A DNA stretch of 64,000 nucleotides from contig NZ_CP009920.1 in NCBI RefSeq assembly GCF_000832985.1, positions 558,001 through 622,000 on the forward strand, given 5' to 3'. A model generated the notes under the pieces. That model made no database searches. It was given only the letters and a program-made list of their open reading frames with translations, and had not been told where the DNA came from. This stretch comes from Priestia megaterium NBRC 15308 = ATCC 14581 (lineage in GTDB: Bacteria; Bacillota; Bacilli; Bacillales; Bacillaceae_H). Each line of letters starts with the position of its first letter. The first letter of the stretch is position 1. This document shows, in pieces, positions 41,435-50,071 of this stretch. The position numbers were made by a program, and so were the translations under genes.

Positions 41435-42004
41435 TTACACTGCATCTGTCATTACATATAAATTGGATGGAATAATTTTGTTTTCTAAAATTAAGTATGG
41501 ATGACACTTCATTAAAGCAAGTTTAAGAACTTCCGGTACTCTCTCTTCATCATACGCGCATACTAAATGTAATCCGCCTTTATTTACTAATTTGTCGGCT
41601 TCATTTTCAAACTCTTCTAAAATAGGTATAATTCCTTCTTGCTGTCCCCATTCGACATGAGCCCATATTTGAAAAGCCGTATTGTTTTTATAAAAAGGAT
41701 CTAAGTGTTTAGAGAGATGTTCAAAAATGATGGCAGGCTGAAAGCTTCCACTTGAACAGTAATAATCAAAATTATTAATAGTATGTATATATGTTAATTG
41801 GTCTTCAGTTAGAATTCCCTCTAACTTTTCAAAAATTAATGGAATTAATCTTTCACTTTCTATAACTAACGTATGCCTCTCCTGTTCAATTCCCGACACA
41901 ATATAAGACGCAAGATTATCTAAGTAACTTCTCATGTCGTCAATATTATAGTAAATATGAACGCTTTCATTATTCTGTATTAATTGAGCAAACTGATTTT
42001 TCAA
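41435..42004 (-). CDS. MEDS domain protein
   Basis: The 189-residue product matches the MEDS (methanogen/methylotroph DcmR sensory) domain: NESVHIYYNIDDMRSYLDNL, ASYIVSGIEQERHTLVIESE, then a RecA-like core ending LHLVCAYDEERVPEVLKLAL. In Bacillus these occur alone or with Spo0F/anti-sigma partners. There is no output domain here. It starts at TTG 42004 after AAGGGAGCG. The role is unknown; signalling is likely. Confidence 0.8.
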   Translation of the reverse strand: MKNQFAQLIQNNESVHIYYNIDDMRSYLDNLASYIVSGIEQERHTLVIESERLIPLIFEKLEGILTEDQLTYIHTINNFDYYCSSGSFQPAIIFEHLSKHLDPFYKNNTAFQIWAHVEWGQQEGIIPILEEFENEADKLVNKGGLHLVCAYDEERVPEVLKLALMKCHPYLILENKIIPSNLYVMTDAV

Positions 42005-42386
42005 GTGTGTACGCTCCCTTATATAAAATCAACCTAAATTTCAAGAATCTTAAACTAGTAAATTGTCTATTCGTTAGAACAATTTTACGCTTTGCATTCT
42101 TGTCTGTCAAAACTGGATGTTCCCAGCTTTGTTTTAGGGTGTACAGCTGGTTTTTAGAATAGTGTATCTATATTGATTGCAAACGAGATAACAGTTGCGA
42201 CCGTTATTCCGGCGCTTTGACTAAATAATACTATACCCTTCTCAAATACGATTAAAACTTAATAAGAAAGAATGAAGTTTTCTTACCTCTTCATTAAATA
42301 AATTCTTATGTAGCATTGATAAGAGTATTAATCATCTATTTTTTAGTTTGTATAACCTATGGAAAACTAGTTACTACAAAACACAC
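42005..42386. other. intergenic region
   Basis: Promoter side of the MEDS gene and downstream side of the mntP-like gene. A CCAGCT/AGCTGG hairpin plus T-run lies at about 42123-42155; no gene ends before it. No other feature is seen. Confidence 0.4.
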
Positions 42387-42428
42387 AAAAAGAACACCAC
42401 TTGCTTTAGTAAGTGGCGCCTTTTCTTT
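42387..42428 (-). terminator. terminator of mntP-like gene
   Basis: CCACTT/AAGTGG core stem with extra pairs, loop GCTTTAGT and T-rich ends; it touches the stop codon. Confidence 0.7.
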
Positions 42429-43009
42429 TAAAATATTTGAGTAAAGGCTACAATTAAAATCGTAATTCCGCTTATTAACGTTCCGCATTGACTCAATGTA
42501 AATTTCCCAATTTGAACATTTGCGGCTTTTTGCCCCACCATTACCCCTAGCCATACTGTGATAAAACTGCCAAATGCTGATGTAAGCGAAATAGCTAAAG
42601 GTGATAACCCAAGCAAACCAGCTCCTAGACCGTTTGTAAGTGCATTCGCTGAAAGTGCTACACCTAAAACACTGCTTTCTATCCATCCAATAGAGTGTAC
42701 TTTTACTTGACCCTTACTATCTAATTGATCAATTCCGTTATTTCTCTGGGAGCCGACTAATAAAATAATTCGAATCCCAATTAGCGTTAATAATACGACG
42801 GCTACAATAACATGGAAAACTCCTGGTAAGATGGTTGAAATCCACCTACCAAACGTAATTCCCACCATGCTAAAGAGGAAACAAATAGCCGCTATCAGTA
42901 AATTAGAAAGCCATTTTATCCTTACCTTTCGAACTCCGTATGATATTCCTACACCGAAGTTATCTATACTCGATGATAATGCAAAACCTAATATGAATAA
43001 CCATTCCAT
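42428..43009 (-). CDS. MntP/YtaF family membrane protein
   Basis: The 193-residue product has six membrane helices. The signature Asp residues are in LGFALSSSIDNFGVGISYG (helix 1), with the matching second half VLGVALSANALTNGLGAGLL (helix 4). MntP exports Mn2+; the YtaF branch of spore-formers is only named sporulation membrane protein. The second-half Asp is replaced by Asn here (SANALTNG), closer to YtaF. AAAGGAG precedes ATG. A fragment of a copy lies at 40205. Confidence 0.8.
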   Translation of the reverse strand: MEWLFILGFALSSSIDNFGVGISYGVRKVRIKWLSNLLIAAICFLFSMVGITFGRWISTILPGVFHVIVAVVLLTLIGIRIILLVGSQRNNGIDQLDSKGQVKVHSIGWIESSVLGVALSANALTNGLGAGLLGLSPLAISLTSAFGSFITVWLGVMVGQKAANVQIGKFTLSQCGTLISGITILIVAFTQIF

Positions 43010-43128
43010 TTTGTATTCTCCTTTTGTTGATAATGTTGAGGAGATTTGCTTATTTGTTGCATATATTGTTGATAAACCTTCAATACAATAATCACTGCGC
43101 GTTGAAAAATATGAAGAGGTGAATCGCT

Positions 43129-43770
43129 ATGTCTAAGATCCAACATGACCAAAGCCTTGGTTTGTTATTAAGGTCTTTATTAAAGGAAAATGCTTTATCT
43201 ATGCGGAAACTTAGCTCACTTACGGGGATTGATACGGCAACTATCTCACGGATTATAAACGGAAAGCAGCAAGCAAATCTACACCATTTAAAGCAGTTTG
43301 CACACTATTTAAATACTCCTCTTGGAGCATTGATTGACCCTGCTGGAGCTACTTCAAACCATACAGAAAATGAATTAGAAACAGGCATTCATTACTCCAT
43401 TGATAAAATTCAAGAAATACTTAAATCTTTTAATATAGTGGATACAAACTTTACGATTGAACGTGTAGAACAAGAACTAACAAAATATAAACAATATGCA
43501 CAGACAGACGAAGGACACAGCATGATTTGTAATAACTTTCAAACCAAAATAGAGCAAGTAGGCAGTGTTGGAACCTTTATTGATCAACTAAAGCAAATGT
43601 ATCTTGAATACTGTAACGAAGAAACGTCAGCTGCCAAACGCTCTATTTTAGGAAGTGCGCTATTGTATTTTATTTTGCCTACCGATATTATCCCAGACTA
43701 TGTCTTTCCAATCGGCTATTTAGACGATGCAATAGCTGTACAACTAGTGATGAATCAGCTTACAGAATAA
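43129..43770 (+). CDS. HTH (Xre) plus DUF1232 fusion protein
   Basis: The 213-residue product has an Xre/Cro-type HTH at about 18-70 (MRKLSSLTGIDTATISRIIN), a helical linker (90-160), and a C-terminal DUF1232 segment at about 163-205 (LLYFILPTDIIPDYVFPIGY, LDDAIAV). DUF1232 (YkvA type) is usually a single membrane-associated domain. The fusion could tether a DNA-binding domain to the membrane. GAGGTGA precedes ATG. It is divergent from the mntP-like gene. Confidence 0.8.
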   Translation: MSKIQHDQSLGLLLRSLLKENALSMRKLSSLTGIDTATISRIINGKQQANLHHLKQFAHYLNTPLGALIDPAGATSNHTENELETGIHYSIDKIQEILKSFNIVDTNFTIERVEQELTKYKQYAQTDEGHSMICNNFQTKIEQVGSVGTFIDQLKQMYLEYCNEETSAAKRSILGSALLYFILPTDIIPDYVFPIGYLDDAIAVQLVMNQLTE

Positions 43771-43813
43771 AAACTGAATTTTATTAAGCGAACTGGACGC
43801 GGCATGCCGCTAG

Positions 43814-44086
43814 TTATTGTGAAAACGGAACTTTTTCTGAATCATGACGATGAGCAGGTAAATATTCTATGGCTTTCTTTAATTTAGATAATTTCTTTGG
43901 CACAATCTTTTTGATGATTTGTTCTTTTTCACATCGTTTGCATGACTCGTGGTTGCATCTATGTGCACACATACCTAAAGGGATTTTCTCTCCTACAAAT
44001 GGATCTATATAGACTCCATTTTCAAACAGCTTACTCTTAATAAGATTTTCATTTTGCAATCTGCAGCAAGTAACGCAATAGTACAT
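43814..44086 (-). CDS. small Cys/His-rich protein, 90 aa
   Basis: Cys/His motifs: YYCVTCC, GMCAHRCNHESC and KRCEKEQ, followed by a basic helix (KKIVPKKLSKLKKAIEYLPA). This looks like a small zinc-binding protein. It is not recognised. The ribosome site is weak (GAGTGG). It stands alone and converges on the Xre-DUF1232 gene. Confidence 0.55.
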   Translation of the reverse strand: MYYCVTCCRLQNENLIKSKLFENGVYIDPFVGEKIPLGMCAHRCNHESCKRCEKEQIIKKIVPKKLSKLKKAIEYLPAHRHDSEKVPFSQ

Positions 44087-44279
44087 TCGTTTTCCACTCT
44101 CTTTCTCATATTTGATTTTGAAACATCTTATGAGAAGTCATCAACAGAAGTGCTTGTTCCTATATTAAAAGTTGAAAAAATCTCAACAGGCGTTGATGAA
44201 TACTCAACACACATCACTTACAAACATATAGTTTAATAATGACATCATAAAGAGTGTCATACATTGAGGAGGGAATGCG

Positions 44280-44615
44280 GTGAAAATAAGAGGTATTATT
44301 AACGCTATAATCGGTATTTGGTTTGTTATTGCCCCGTGGATGCTTGGTTTTTCATACGATAGAGGAGCTACTTCAGCAAGTATTGTATTTGGAATTCTCC
44401 AAGTCATCACATCTCTTTTAGGAGCGAATAAACCAGGATGGAATTCATGGCAAAACTGGATTCCCCTTATTAGCGGATTATGGTTTGTTCTTTTTCCTTT
44501 TATTTATTCATTAACAGGTGAGGTACTTTGGTCTAGCATTATACTTGGGTTAATGACCGGGCTATTTAGCTTATGGAGCTTGAACTCTAAATTAAAACTA
44601 AAAGCTGTAAGTTAA
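44280..44615 (+). CDS. SPW repeat membrane protein
   Basis: The 111-residue product has four membrane helices in two SPW-type repeats: IGIWFVIAPWMLGFS and ISGLWFVLFPFIYSL (the W-x-x-x-x-P-W/F-x-L pattern). It starts at GTG 44280 after GAGGAGGG. The function is unknown. Two terminators follow. Confidence 0.75.
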   Translation: MKIRGIINAIIGIWFVIAPWMLGFSYDRGATSASIVFGILQVITSLLGANKPGWNSWQNWIPLISGLWFVLFPFIYSLTGEVLWSSIILGLMTGLFSLWSLNSKLKLKAVS

Positions 44616-44699
44616 AATACCAATAATATTCCACTATTTACTTAACCTGTGGAAGATGCCGCCACGCATCGATCTATGGGAGAAACGATTCTGCAGCAG

Positions 44700-44731
44700 A
44701 AAAGCTCCCTACAGAAATAGGGAGCTTTTTC
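44700..44731 (+). terminator. terminator
   Basis: AAAAGCTCCCTA/TAGGGAGCTTTT stem, loop CAGAAA, T-run. Confidence 0.85.
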
Positions 44732-44791
44732 TACTTTTTATGTAAAGCCTACACAGATTCAGTCAACGTAATGTACTTTATAGAAAATAAC

Positions 44792-44824
44792 AAAGGTGTC
44801 CCTAATTGCTAGAAGACACCTTTA
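44792..44824. terminator. terminator
   Basis: AAAGGTGTC/GACACCTTT stem with a 14-base loop; it stands between the convergent SPW and WGxxGxxG-type genes. Confidence 0.7.
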
Positions 44825-44887
44825 TGGACTCTTTAGAAAGCTAATTTTTGACAACCATTATTTATCTCTACTCATGCAAAATAGATA

Positions 44888-45160
44888 CTAACGAACTTTT
44901 TCTTCACGGTCATCTCTTCTTTTAAGACCAAACAGACCAGCTAGTCCTAGTAATCCTAGTAATTCCCAAGGTGAATCATTGTCATCATCCACATCAGTTG
45001 CTGTAGTGACATTTCGAGTATTTACGTCATCATTATAAGTATTTACGTCATCATTATAATTTGTTCTATCTACGTTATTGTTTTCAGCATTAACCGGCAA
45101 GATGAAAGTCATCATAGCTAAAGCTAACGTACATAATAAAACAGACCATTTTTTTCGCAT
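44888..45160 (-). CDS. secreted protein with WGxxGxxG-like C-terminus
   Basis: The start is ATG 45160 (MRKKWSVLLCTLALAMMTFI), after GGAGGAG. The 90-residue product has a Sec signal (residues 1-25, cut after VNA), a short Asn/Asp-rich region with two copies of the seven-residue unit YNDDVNT, then PWELLGLLGLAGLFGLKRRD and an acidic/basic end. The hydrophobic helix followed by Arg/Lys resembles WGxxGxxG-type sorting tails. It is probably a small envelope-anchored protein; its function is unknown. Confidence 0.7.
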   Translation of the reverse strand: MRKKWSVLLCTLALAMMTFILPVNAENNNVDRTNYNDDVNTYNDDVNTRNVTTATDVDDDNDSPWELLGLLGLAGLFGLKRRDDREEKVR

Positions 45161-45458
45161 AATTTCTCCTCCTTTCCTTTTGTTAATAGATAAAGTTCCC
45201 AACGTTATTAGTTACTATTCGTTAAGTAAATATATCTTTTGAAACTACTCACTAATACCCAAAATAAAGAAGCCTTTGAAATTAGTATGAATATATTTCT
45301 TGTCTATTAAGCAAACTAGCCAAGATGCAATGAAGCATCACTCATGAAATCTAATTACATCATAGAAAAAACTACCTTCTCCCTAATGGTATGCTCCCCT
45401 TATAGTAGACAAGTAAAAGAAAGCAACCTATTCTGTCTACTATGGAGGGGATTTTTTT

Positions 45459-45755
45459 ATGGGGAAAAAGAAGAGAACATTTGACATTGGTTTTAAGAAA
45501 AAAGTAGTCGATTTGTATCTTGAGGGGCGACTCGGCTGTAAAGCAGTTGGGAAAGAATTTGGGATTAATCATACAACGGTTTTACGTTGGGTTCGACATT
45601 ATGAAGCCGAAGGCCTGAAAGGCCTTGAGGAAAAGCGAGGAAAGTCGAAAGAGCCTAATAAAGAGAAATCTGTCTCTCATTTGGAAAGTTCAGAGACTAA
45701 AATCAAGCGATTGGAAGCTGAGAATGAAATGCTAAAAAAGCTCTTACAGATGTAA
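45459..45755 (+). CDS. IS3-family transposase OrfA
   Basis: The 98-residue product has an N-terminal HTH (GCKAVGKEFGINHTTVLRWV) and a C-terminal leucine-zipper-like helix (IKRLEAENEMLKKLL). It binds the IS ends and, through a -1 slip at the heptamer A_AAA_AAG (45734-45740, exactly in codon phase), fuses to OrfB. The stop TAA lies 13 bases after the slip site. Confidence 0.9.
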   Translation: MGKKKRTFDIGFKKKVVDLYLEGRLGCKAVGKEFGINHTTVLRWVRHYEAEGLKGLEEKRGKSKEPNKEKSVSHLESSETKIKRLEAENEMLKKLLQM

Positions 45756-45763
45756 AAGGGGGA

Positions 45764-46651
45764 ATGGGGGCAGTATCAACCTATAAAAAATTTAAAGTCA
45801 TTAACGAAATGGTAAAGGCAGGGAAAAAATTTGCGATTTGTCTATTATGTGAGATCGCAGAAGTATCAAGAAGTGGCTATTATAAGTGGTTAAAGCGACA
45901 GATCTCTCCTTCTGAAAAACAACGTGAAGATGAAGAACTTAAACAAAAAATAAAGAGATGTCATCAGAAATTCAGAGGGATTTATGGATATAGAAGAATA
46001 CAAATATGGTTAAAGGCAGTGTATGACTTACATGTAAACCACAAGCGTATACAACGTTTGATGAGAGAGATGAAGATTCAAGCAGTGATCAGGAAGAAGC
46101 GTCGCTATTACGGAAGAAAAGAAGCCTTTGTTATGTCAGATAACCATCTCAATAGAGAGTTTCAGGCTTCACAGCCTAATGAAAAATGGGTCACAGACAT
46201 TACTTATTTACTTTTCAATGGACAGACTTTATATTTATCTGCCATTAAAGATTTATACAACAATGAAATTGTTGCGTATGAAATAAGTCGAAGAAATGAT
46301 CTTAAATTGGTCATAGATACGCTAGAGAAAGCAATAAAACACCGAAATGTAAAAGGCATCCTCTTACATAGTGATCAAGGAATCCAATATACATCCCGTA
46401 CTTATCATCAATTACTAGAGAAATACCAAATAAAAGTGAGTATGTCTAGGAAAGGGAACTGTTGGGATAATGCTTGTATAGAGAGTTTCTTTAGCCATTT
46501 TAAATCAGAGTGTTTTCACCTTCATACTTTCCAAACAGCCAGTGAAGTGAAGGATGCAGTCCACCAATACATACATTTTTATAATCACGAACGCTTCCAA
46601 AAAAAATTAAATAACCTGAGTCCTTATCAGTATAGAACTCAGGCTGCATAG
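45764..46651 (+). CDS. IS3-family transposase OrfB (DDE integrase core)
   Basis: The 295-residue product has a helical start (HTH_21-like, RGIYGYRRIQIWLKAVYDLH), then the rve catalytic core with DDE residues in WVTDITYL (D), LHSDQGIQYTS (D) and CIESFFSHFK (E). It is probably made as an OrfAB fusion through the slip at 45734. The core shows no stop or frameshift. Confidence 0.92.
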   Translation: MGAVSTYKKFKVINEMVKAGKKFAICLLCEIAEVSRSGYYKWLKRQISPSEKQREDEELKQKIKRCHQKFRGIYGYRRIQIWLKAVYDLHVNHKRIQRLMREMKIQAVIRKKRRYYGRKEAFVMSDNHLNREFQASQPNEKWVTDITYLLFNGQTLYLSAIKDLYNNEIVAYEISRRNDLKLVIDTLEKAIKHRNVKGILLHSDQGIQYTSRTYHQLLEKYQIKVSMSRKGNCWDNACIESFFSHFKSECFHLHTFQTASEVKDAVHQYIHFYNHERFQKKLNNLSPYQYRTQAA

Positions 46652-46781
46652 GTAGCTTTCTTAAGCCTGTCTATTTGACAGGGGTCACTCCATAACTCTA
46701 AGGTAGTTTTTTCATTTCCAGGCTGTATATGTTATACAATTATAGTTAACATAATCGCTCTTTCCAGAACACATCATAAAA

Positions 46782-46808
46782 ACGAGCCCTTAATACTCAA
46801 GGACCCGT
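46782..46808 (-). terminator. moeA terminator
   Basis: ACGGGTCCTT/AAGGGCTCGT on the minus strand (two G-U pairs), followed by TTTTT. It lies about 97 bases past the moeA stop. Confidence 0.6.
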
Positions 46809-46904
46809 TCGCCTACTCGCTTTTTCATTTATTTGATACATTATTGATCTACCAGCATTTTGAACACTATTCAGACTAGAACTTTTACATAAAAAATAAA
46901 CTTT

Positions 46905-48170
46905 TTATACCCAAAGCGAGCTCGTACCTTCTTTTTCAAGATGCAGCACGTTCACTTCTGTTCCTTTATCATATCCATGCTCTCCTCCTGGAAGAACAAT
47001 CAGCGCGTTTGCTGCAGCTAATGACGAAATAGCGCCTGACTTGTCCATGCCAACAGGCGTCACAACAAGCTTTCCGCCTTCGTCTGAAATCTCTCCTCGC
47101 ACCATTCGCGTAAAAGCATTAGGTTCTTTAAAACGTCCGTTTAACACCGCTTTTGTTTTATGTAAATGAGGCAGTGGTGAATGTAAAAAACTGCGAACAA
47201 TCGGACGAACAAACAGTTCAAACCCGACATAGCAAGCAGAAGGATTTCCTGATAGTCCAAACAGCAGCTGTCCGTTTCGTTCTGCGACTGTTGTGACGCT
47301 TCCCGGTCGCATCGCAATTTTGTTAAACAGCACGTTCGCACCAAGCTTTTCATAAATAGCCGGCAAATAATCATAGTCGCCAACGGATACCCCACCGGTT
47401 GTCAGTAAAATATCCACTTCTTCAAGCGCTTTTTCTACCGCTTCATAGCAGCGGTCAAAATCGTCTTCAAGCTTCCCTAAATATTTCGGAATTCCCCCGC
47501 TTCTTACGATTTGCGCAAGTGCCATATAAGAATTGCTGTTGCGGATTTTTCCTGGTTCTAACGGCTCGTTCACATCAAGCAGTTCACTTCCCGTTGTTAA
47601 TACACCAACCACAGGCTGCTTCACCACGGCGACATCCGCATAGCCAAACGTAGCTAAAAAAGCCGTGACGCCCGGATTGATTCGCGTCCCTTTCGAAACA
47701 AGCACGTCTCCTTTTTTTGTTTCTTCTCCCTTTAACGCAATGTGCTCCCACTTTGAAGCTGGCCTGCTTAACGCCATATACGTTTTGCCTTCTTTTTCAT
47801 ACGACTTCGTTACTTCAAGCATCACAACCGCATCACATGAATGAGGCACTTGCGCTCCTGTCATAATGCGCACCGCTTGAAACGGCTTTACTTCTTCTTC
47901 AAAAACAGAGCCAGCGCCGATTTCACCTACAACTTCGAACTCTACAGAATGTTCACTTGAGACTTCTACGCAGTCTTGCGCTCGAACCGCAAAGCCGTCA
48001 TAAAGCGATTTATTAAAATGAGGAACGTTTTGGTCGGCGATAATATCTTCTCCTAAATAGCGTCCATAGCTTTCGGTGATCGATACGCGCTCGATGCTGC
48101 CTTTTCTTTTATATGTCATGACTTTTTCAATTGCTTCAGGAATTGAAATAGGTGTTCTGCTTTCTAACAT
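46905..48170 (-). CDS. moeA: molybdopterin molybdotransferase MoeA
   Basis: The start is ATG 48170 (MLESRTPISIPEAIEKVM), after an AAGGAAG site; an earlier in-frame codon at 48209 would add 13 unusual residues. The ~421-residue product has the MoeA domains: an N-terminal linker, the FAVRAQD part, a GAGSVFE motif, the MoCF-binding LLTTGGVSVGDYDYL (about residue 240), and FGLSGNPSACYVGF. It inserts molybdate into adenylylated molybdopterin. It is divergent from moaC-moaB. Confidence 0.95.
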   Translation of the reverse strand: MLESRTPISIPEAIEKVMTYKRKGSIERVSITESYGRYLGEDIIADQNVPHFNKSLYDGFAVRAQDCVEVSSEHSVEFEVVGEIGAGSVFEEEVKPFQAVRIMTGAQVPHSCDAVVMLEVTKSYEKEGKTYMALSRPASKWEHIALKGEETKKGDVLVSKGTRINPGVTAFLATFGYADVAVVKQPVVGVLTTGSELLDVNEPLEPGKIRNSNSYMALAQIVRSGGIPKYLGKLEDDFDRCYEAVEKALEEVDILLTTGGVSVGDYDYLPAIYEKLGANVLFNKIAMRPGSVTTVAERNGQLLFGLSGNPSACYVGFELFVRPIVRSFLHSPLPHLHKTKAVLNGRFKEPNAFTRMVRGEISDEGGKLVVTPVGMDKSGAISSLAAANALIVLPGGEHGYDKGTEVNVLHLEKEGTSSLWV

Positions 48171-48284
48171 ACATTCTTCACTTCCTTTATGTCTGTTCAC
48201 TTTTTGCACTATGGTGTAAAATCATAGCATATCTCACTATTTCTATCATACAACAAAATTTACTGAAAAAGGATGAAAACACCG

Positions 48285-48773
48285 ATGTCTTCTTTTACAC
48301 ATTTTAATGATCAAGGCCGTGCCAACATGGTCGATATTAGCGAAAAATCTATTACGCGCCGCGTCGCAACAGCTCGTTCAAGCATACTTGTTAACAAAGA
48401 AATTCACGAAGCCATTGTAGAACATAAAATTGGAAAAGGCGACGTCCTTGCTGTCGCACAAGTAGCGGGAATCATGGCAGCAAAACGCACGTCTGACATT
48501 ATTCCGATGTGTCATCCTCTTTTATTAAAAGGCGTAAACCTTTCATTTGACTGGGATACAAGTAATGATCAGTACCGTTTATTAATAGAAGCAACGGTTA
48601 AAACGGAAGGCTCAACGGGCGTTGAAATGGAAGCTTTAACCGCTGCTTCTGCCTGCGCTCTAACCGTTTATGATATGTGCAAAGCCATTGATAAAGGCAT
48701 GATTATCGGCGAAACGTATCTGCTTGAAAAATCTGGCGGCAAAAACGGTGACTATAAACGCATGGAATCATAA
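48285..48773 (+). CDS. moaC: cyclic pyranopterin monophosphate synthase MoaC
   Basis: The start is ATG 48285 ([20 protein letters not shown]), the usual start of MoaC, after AAGGAT. The 162-residue product has the conserved [34 protein letters not shown] and the final [11 protein letters not shown]. MoaC, with MoaA, forms cPMP, the first step of molybdenum cofactor synthesis. It is in one unit with moaB (12-base gap). Confidence 0.95.
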   Translation: MSSFTHFNDQGRANMVDISEKSITRRVATARSSILVNKEIHEAIVEHKIGKGDVLAVAQVAGIMAAKRTSDIIPMCHPLLLKGVNLSFDWDTSNDQYRLLIEATVKTEGSTGVEMEALTAASACALTVYDMCKAIDKGMIIGETYLLEKSGGKNGDYKRMES

Positions 48774-48785
48774 AGGAGGTACATA

Positions 48786-49298
48786 ATGAGCGTACACGAA
48801 CATAAATCTAAAGCAACTCAGCCCGTTCGCTGCAAAGTCATTACGGTATCAGACACACGTACGAAAGAAACCGATAAAAGCGGCGCGCTAATGATCCAGC
48901 TTCTGAAAGAACACGACATGCAGATCGCTTCCTATGAAATTGTAAAAGACGACCAAACGTCGATTCAACAAGCCATACTTGCTGGCTGCAGTGATGAGAA
49001 CATTGACGTTGTTCTCACAAACGGCGGGACGGGCATCACAAAACGAGACGTCACCATTGAAGCCGTTCAAGCGCTGATTCATAAAGAAATCGTTGGGTTT
49101 GGCGAGCTGTTTCGCATGCTGAGCTACACCGAAGATATTGGCAGCGCTGCGATTATGAGCCGGGCAATTGCCGGGACGATTAACGAAAAAGCCGTTTTTT
49201 CTACACCAGGATCAAGCGGTGCGGTTCGTCTAGCGATGACCAAGCTGATTTTGCCTGAACTTCGCCATGTTGTGTGGGAATTAAACCGCCAGCGCTGA
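48786..49298 (+). CDS. moaB: molybdenum cofactor protein MoaB
   Basis: The 170-residue product of the MoaB/Mog fold has VISDTRT-like opening CKVITVSDTRTKETDKSG and the molybdopterin-binding VVLTNGGTGITKRDVT. It ends FSTPGSSGAVRLAMTKLI. It is probably a molybdopterin adenylyltransferase or related. AAAGGAGG precedes ATG; the operon is moaC-moaB. A bidirectional terminator follows. Confidence 0.93.
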   Translation: MSVHEHKSKATQPVRCKVITVSDTRTKETDKSGALMIQLLKEHDMQIASYEIVKDDQTSIQQAILAGCSDENIDVVLTNGGTGITKRDVTIEAVQALIHKEIVGFGELFRMLSYTEDIGSAAIMSRAIAGTINEKAVFSTPGSSGAVRLAMTKLILPELRHVVWELNRQR

Positions 49299-49299
49299 C

Positions 49300-49329
49300 A
49301 AAATGCCTATGCACACGCATAGGCATTTT
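49300..49329. terminator. bidirectional terminator
   Basis: AAAATGCCTATG/CATAGGCATTTT stem, short loop; it separates the convergent moaB and yuiH genes. Confidence 0.88.
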
Positions 49330-49331
49330 CA

Positions 49332-49994
49332 TTAATCATAGTCTTTATGTACCCACTCATCTTCTGGAATACCTAAATCTTCTCCAGAAAAACGCTCTTC
49401 TTTAAACGGATCTCCTCTAAGATGAAAGCCGTTTTGCTCCCAAAAGCCAGGATGATTTTCATCAATAGCTTCAAAGCCTCGAAGCCATTTAACACTTTTC
49501 CAAAAGTACAAATGCGGAACAACCAATCGCAGCGGATATCCGTGCTTAGCTGTAAGCGGCTCTCCGTTAAAGGAATGAGCGAGAAGAATATCGTCTCTCA
49601 GTAAATCTTTTACTTCAATGTTTGACGTATAGTCATTATCTCCATGCAGCATGATGTATTTACTTTTTAACTCCACGCCAACTGCTTTTAAAAAGTCTGT
49701 AAACAGCACGCCCGTAAATTCATTATCAAGCCTTGTCCATCTCGTTACGCAGTGAATATCACATTTCACCGTTATTTGCGGCATGTCCAATATATCTTGA
49801 TACGAAAGCGTCACTTCTTTGTTTACTAATCCAAACACTCGAAGCGTCCACTCCTCTAAGTTATACTCCGGCACGTCGCCTTCATGTAAAATCGGAAAGC
49901 GCTCCGTTACTACCTGACCCGGAGGCACTCGTCCTTCATACTTTGGATCAATTTCCGGTGTTTTCATTCGTTTAATACGGTCTGCTTTGTTCAA
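49332..49994 (-). CDS. yuiH: YuiH-type sulfite oxidase-fold molybdoenzyme
   Basis: The 220-residue product has the oxidoreductase molybdopterin-binding domain (SuOx/MsrP fold): PPGQVVTERFPILHEG, the Mo ligand Cys82 in KCDIHCVTRW, and PLTAKHGYPLRLVVPHLYFW with SVKWL. There is no heme, dimerisation or transport-signal part, so it is a cytosolic, single-domain member. MsrP relatives reduce protein-bound methionine sulfoxide; B. subtilis YuiH is uncharacterised. It has a SAM-I riboswitch 78 bases upstream, so it is tied to sulfur or methionine status. It shares the Moco supply with moeA, moaC and moaB next door. Confidence 0.88.
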   Translation of the reverse strand: MNKADRIKRMKTPEIDPKYEGRVPPGQVVTERFPILHEGDVPEYNLEEWTLRVFGLVNKEVTLSYQDILDMPQITVKCDIHCVTRWTRLDNEFTGVLFTDFLKAVGVELKSKYIMLHGDNDYTSNIEVKDLLRDDILLAHSFNGEPLTAKHGYPLRLVVPHLYFWKSVKWLRGFEAIDENHPGFWEQNGFHLRGDPFKEERFSGEDLGIPEDEWVHKDYD

Positions 49995-50021
49995 ATTATC
50001 ACCTCATTATTTTTTGTACAT

Positions 50022-50057
50022 AAAAAGCCCTTCCTTAAATAAATAAGGAAGAGCTTT
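50022..50057 (-). terminator. riboswitch expression-platform terminator
   Basis: AAAGCCCTTCCTTA pairs with TAAGGAAGAGCTTT, and a T-run follows on the minus strand, 27 bases before yuiH. It is the classic S-box off switch. Confidence 0.85.
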
Positions 50058-50071
50058 GTTTCAGCTTCTTC

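Larger units (their letters stand above)
45387..46692 (+). mobile_element. IS3-family insertion sequence (IS150-like), complete
   Basis: It is 1306 bp. The ends start TG (TGGTATGCTCCCC) and finish CA (right end, reverse complement TGGAGTGACCCCT); the ~26-base inverted repeats match at about three-quarters of positions. Flanking TAA on both sides (45384-45386 and 46693-46695) is a 3-bp target duplication. Inside are orfA and orfB with a programmed -1 frameshift site. The element looks functional and recent. Confidence 0.9.
45366..46712. other. terminator split by IS insertion
   Basis: AAAAAACTACCTT (45366-45378) and AAGGTAGTTTTTT (46700-46712) are exact complements. Removing the IS and one target copy leaves a normal hairpin with a 12-base loop and T-runs on both sides. 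The element therefore sits in the loop of an older bidirectional terminator. Confidence 0.7.
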
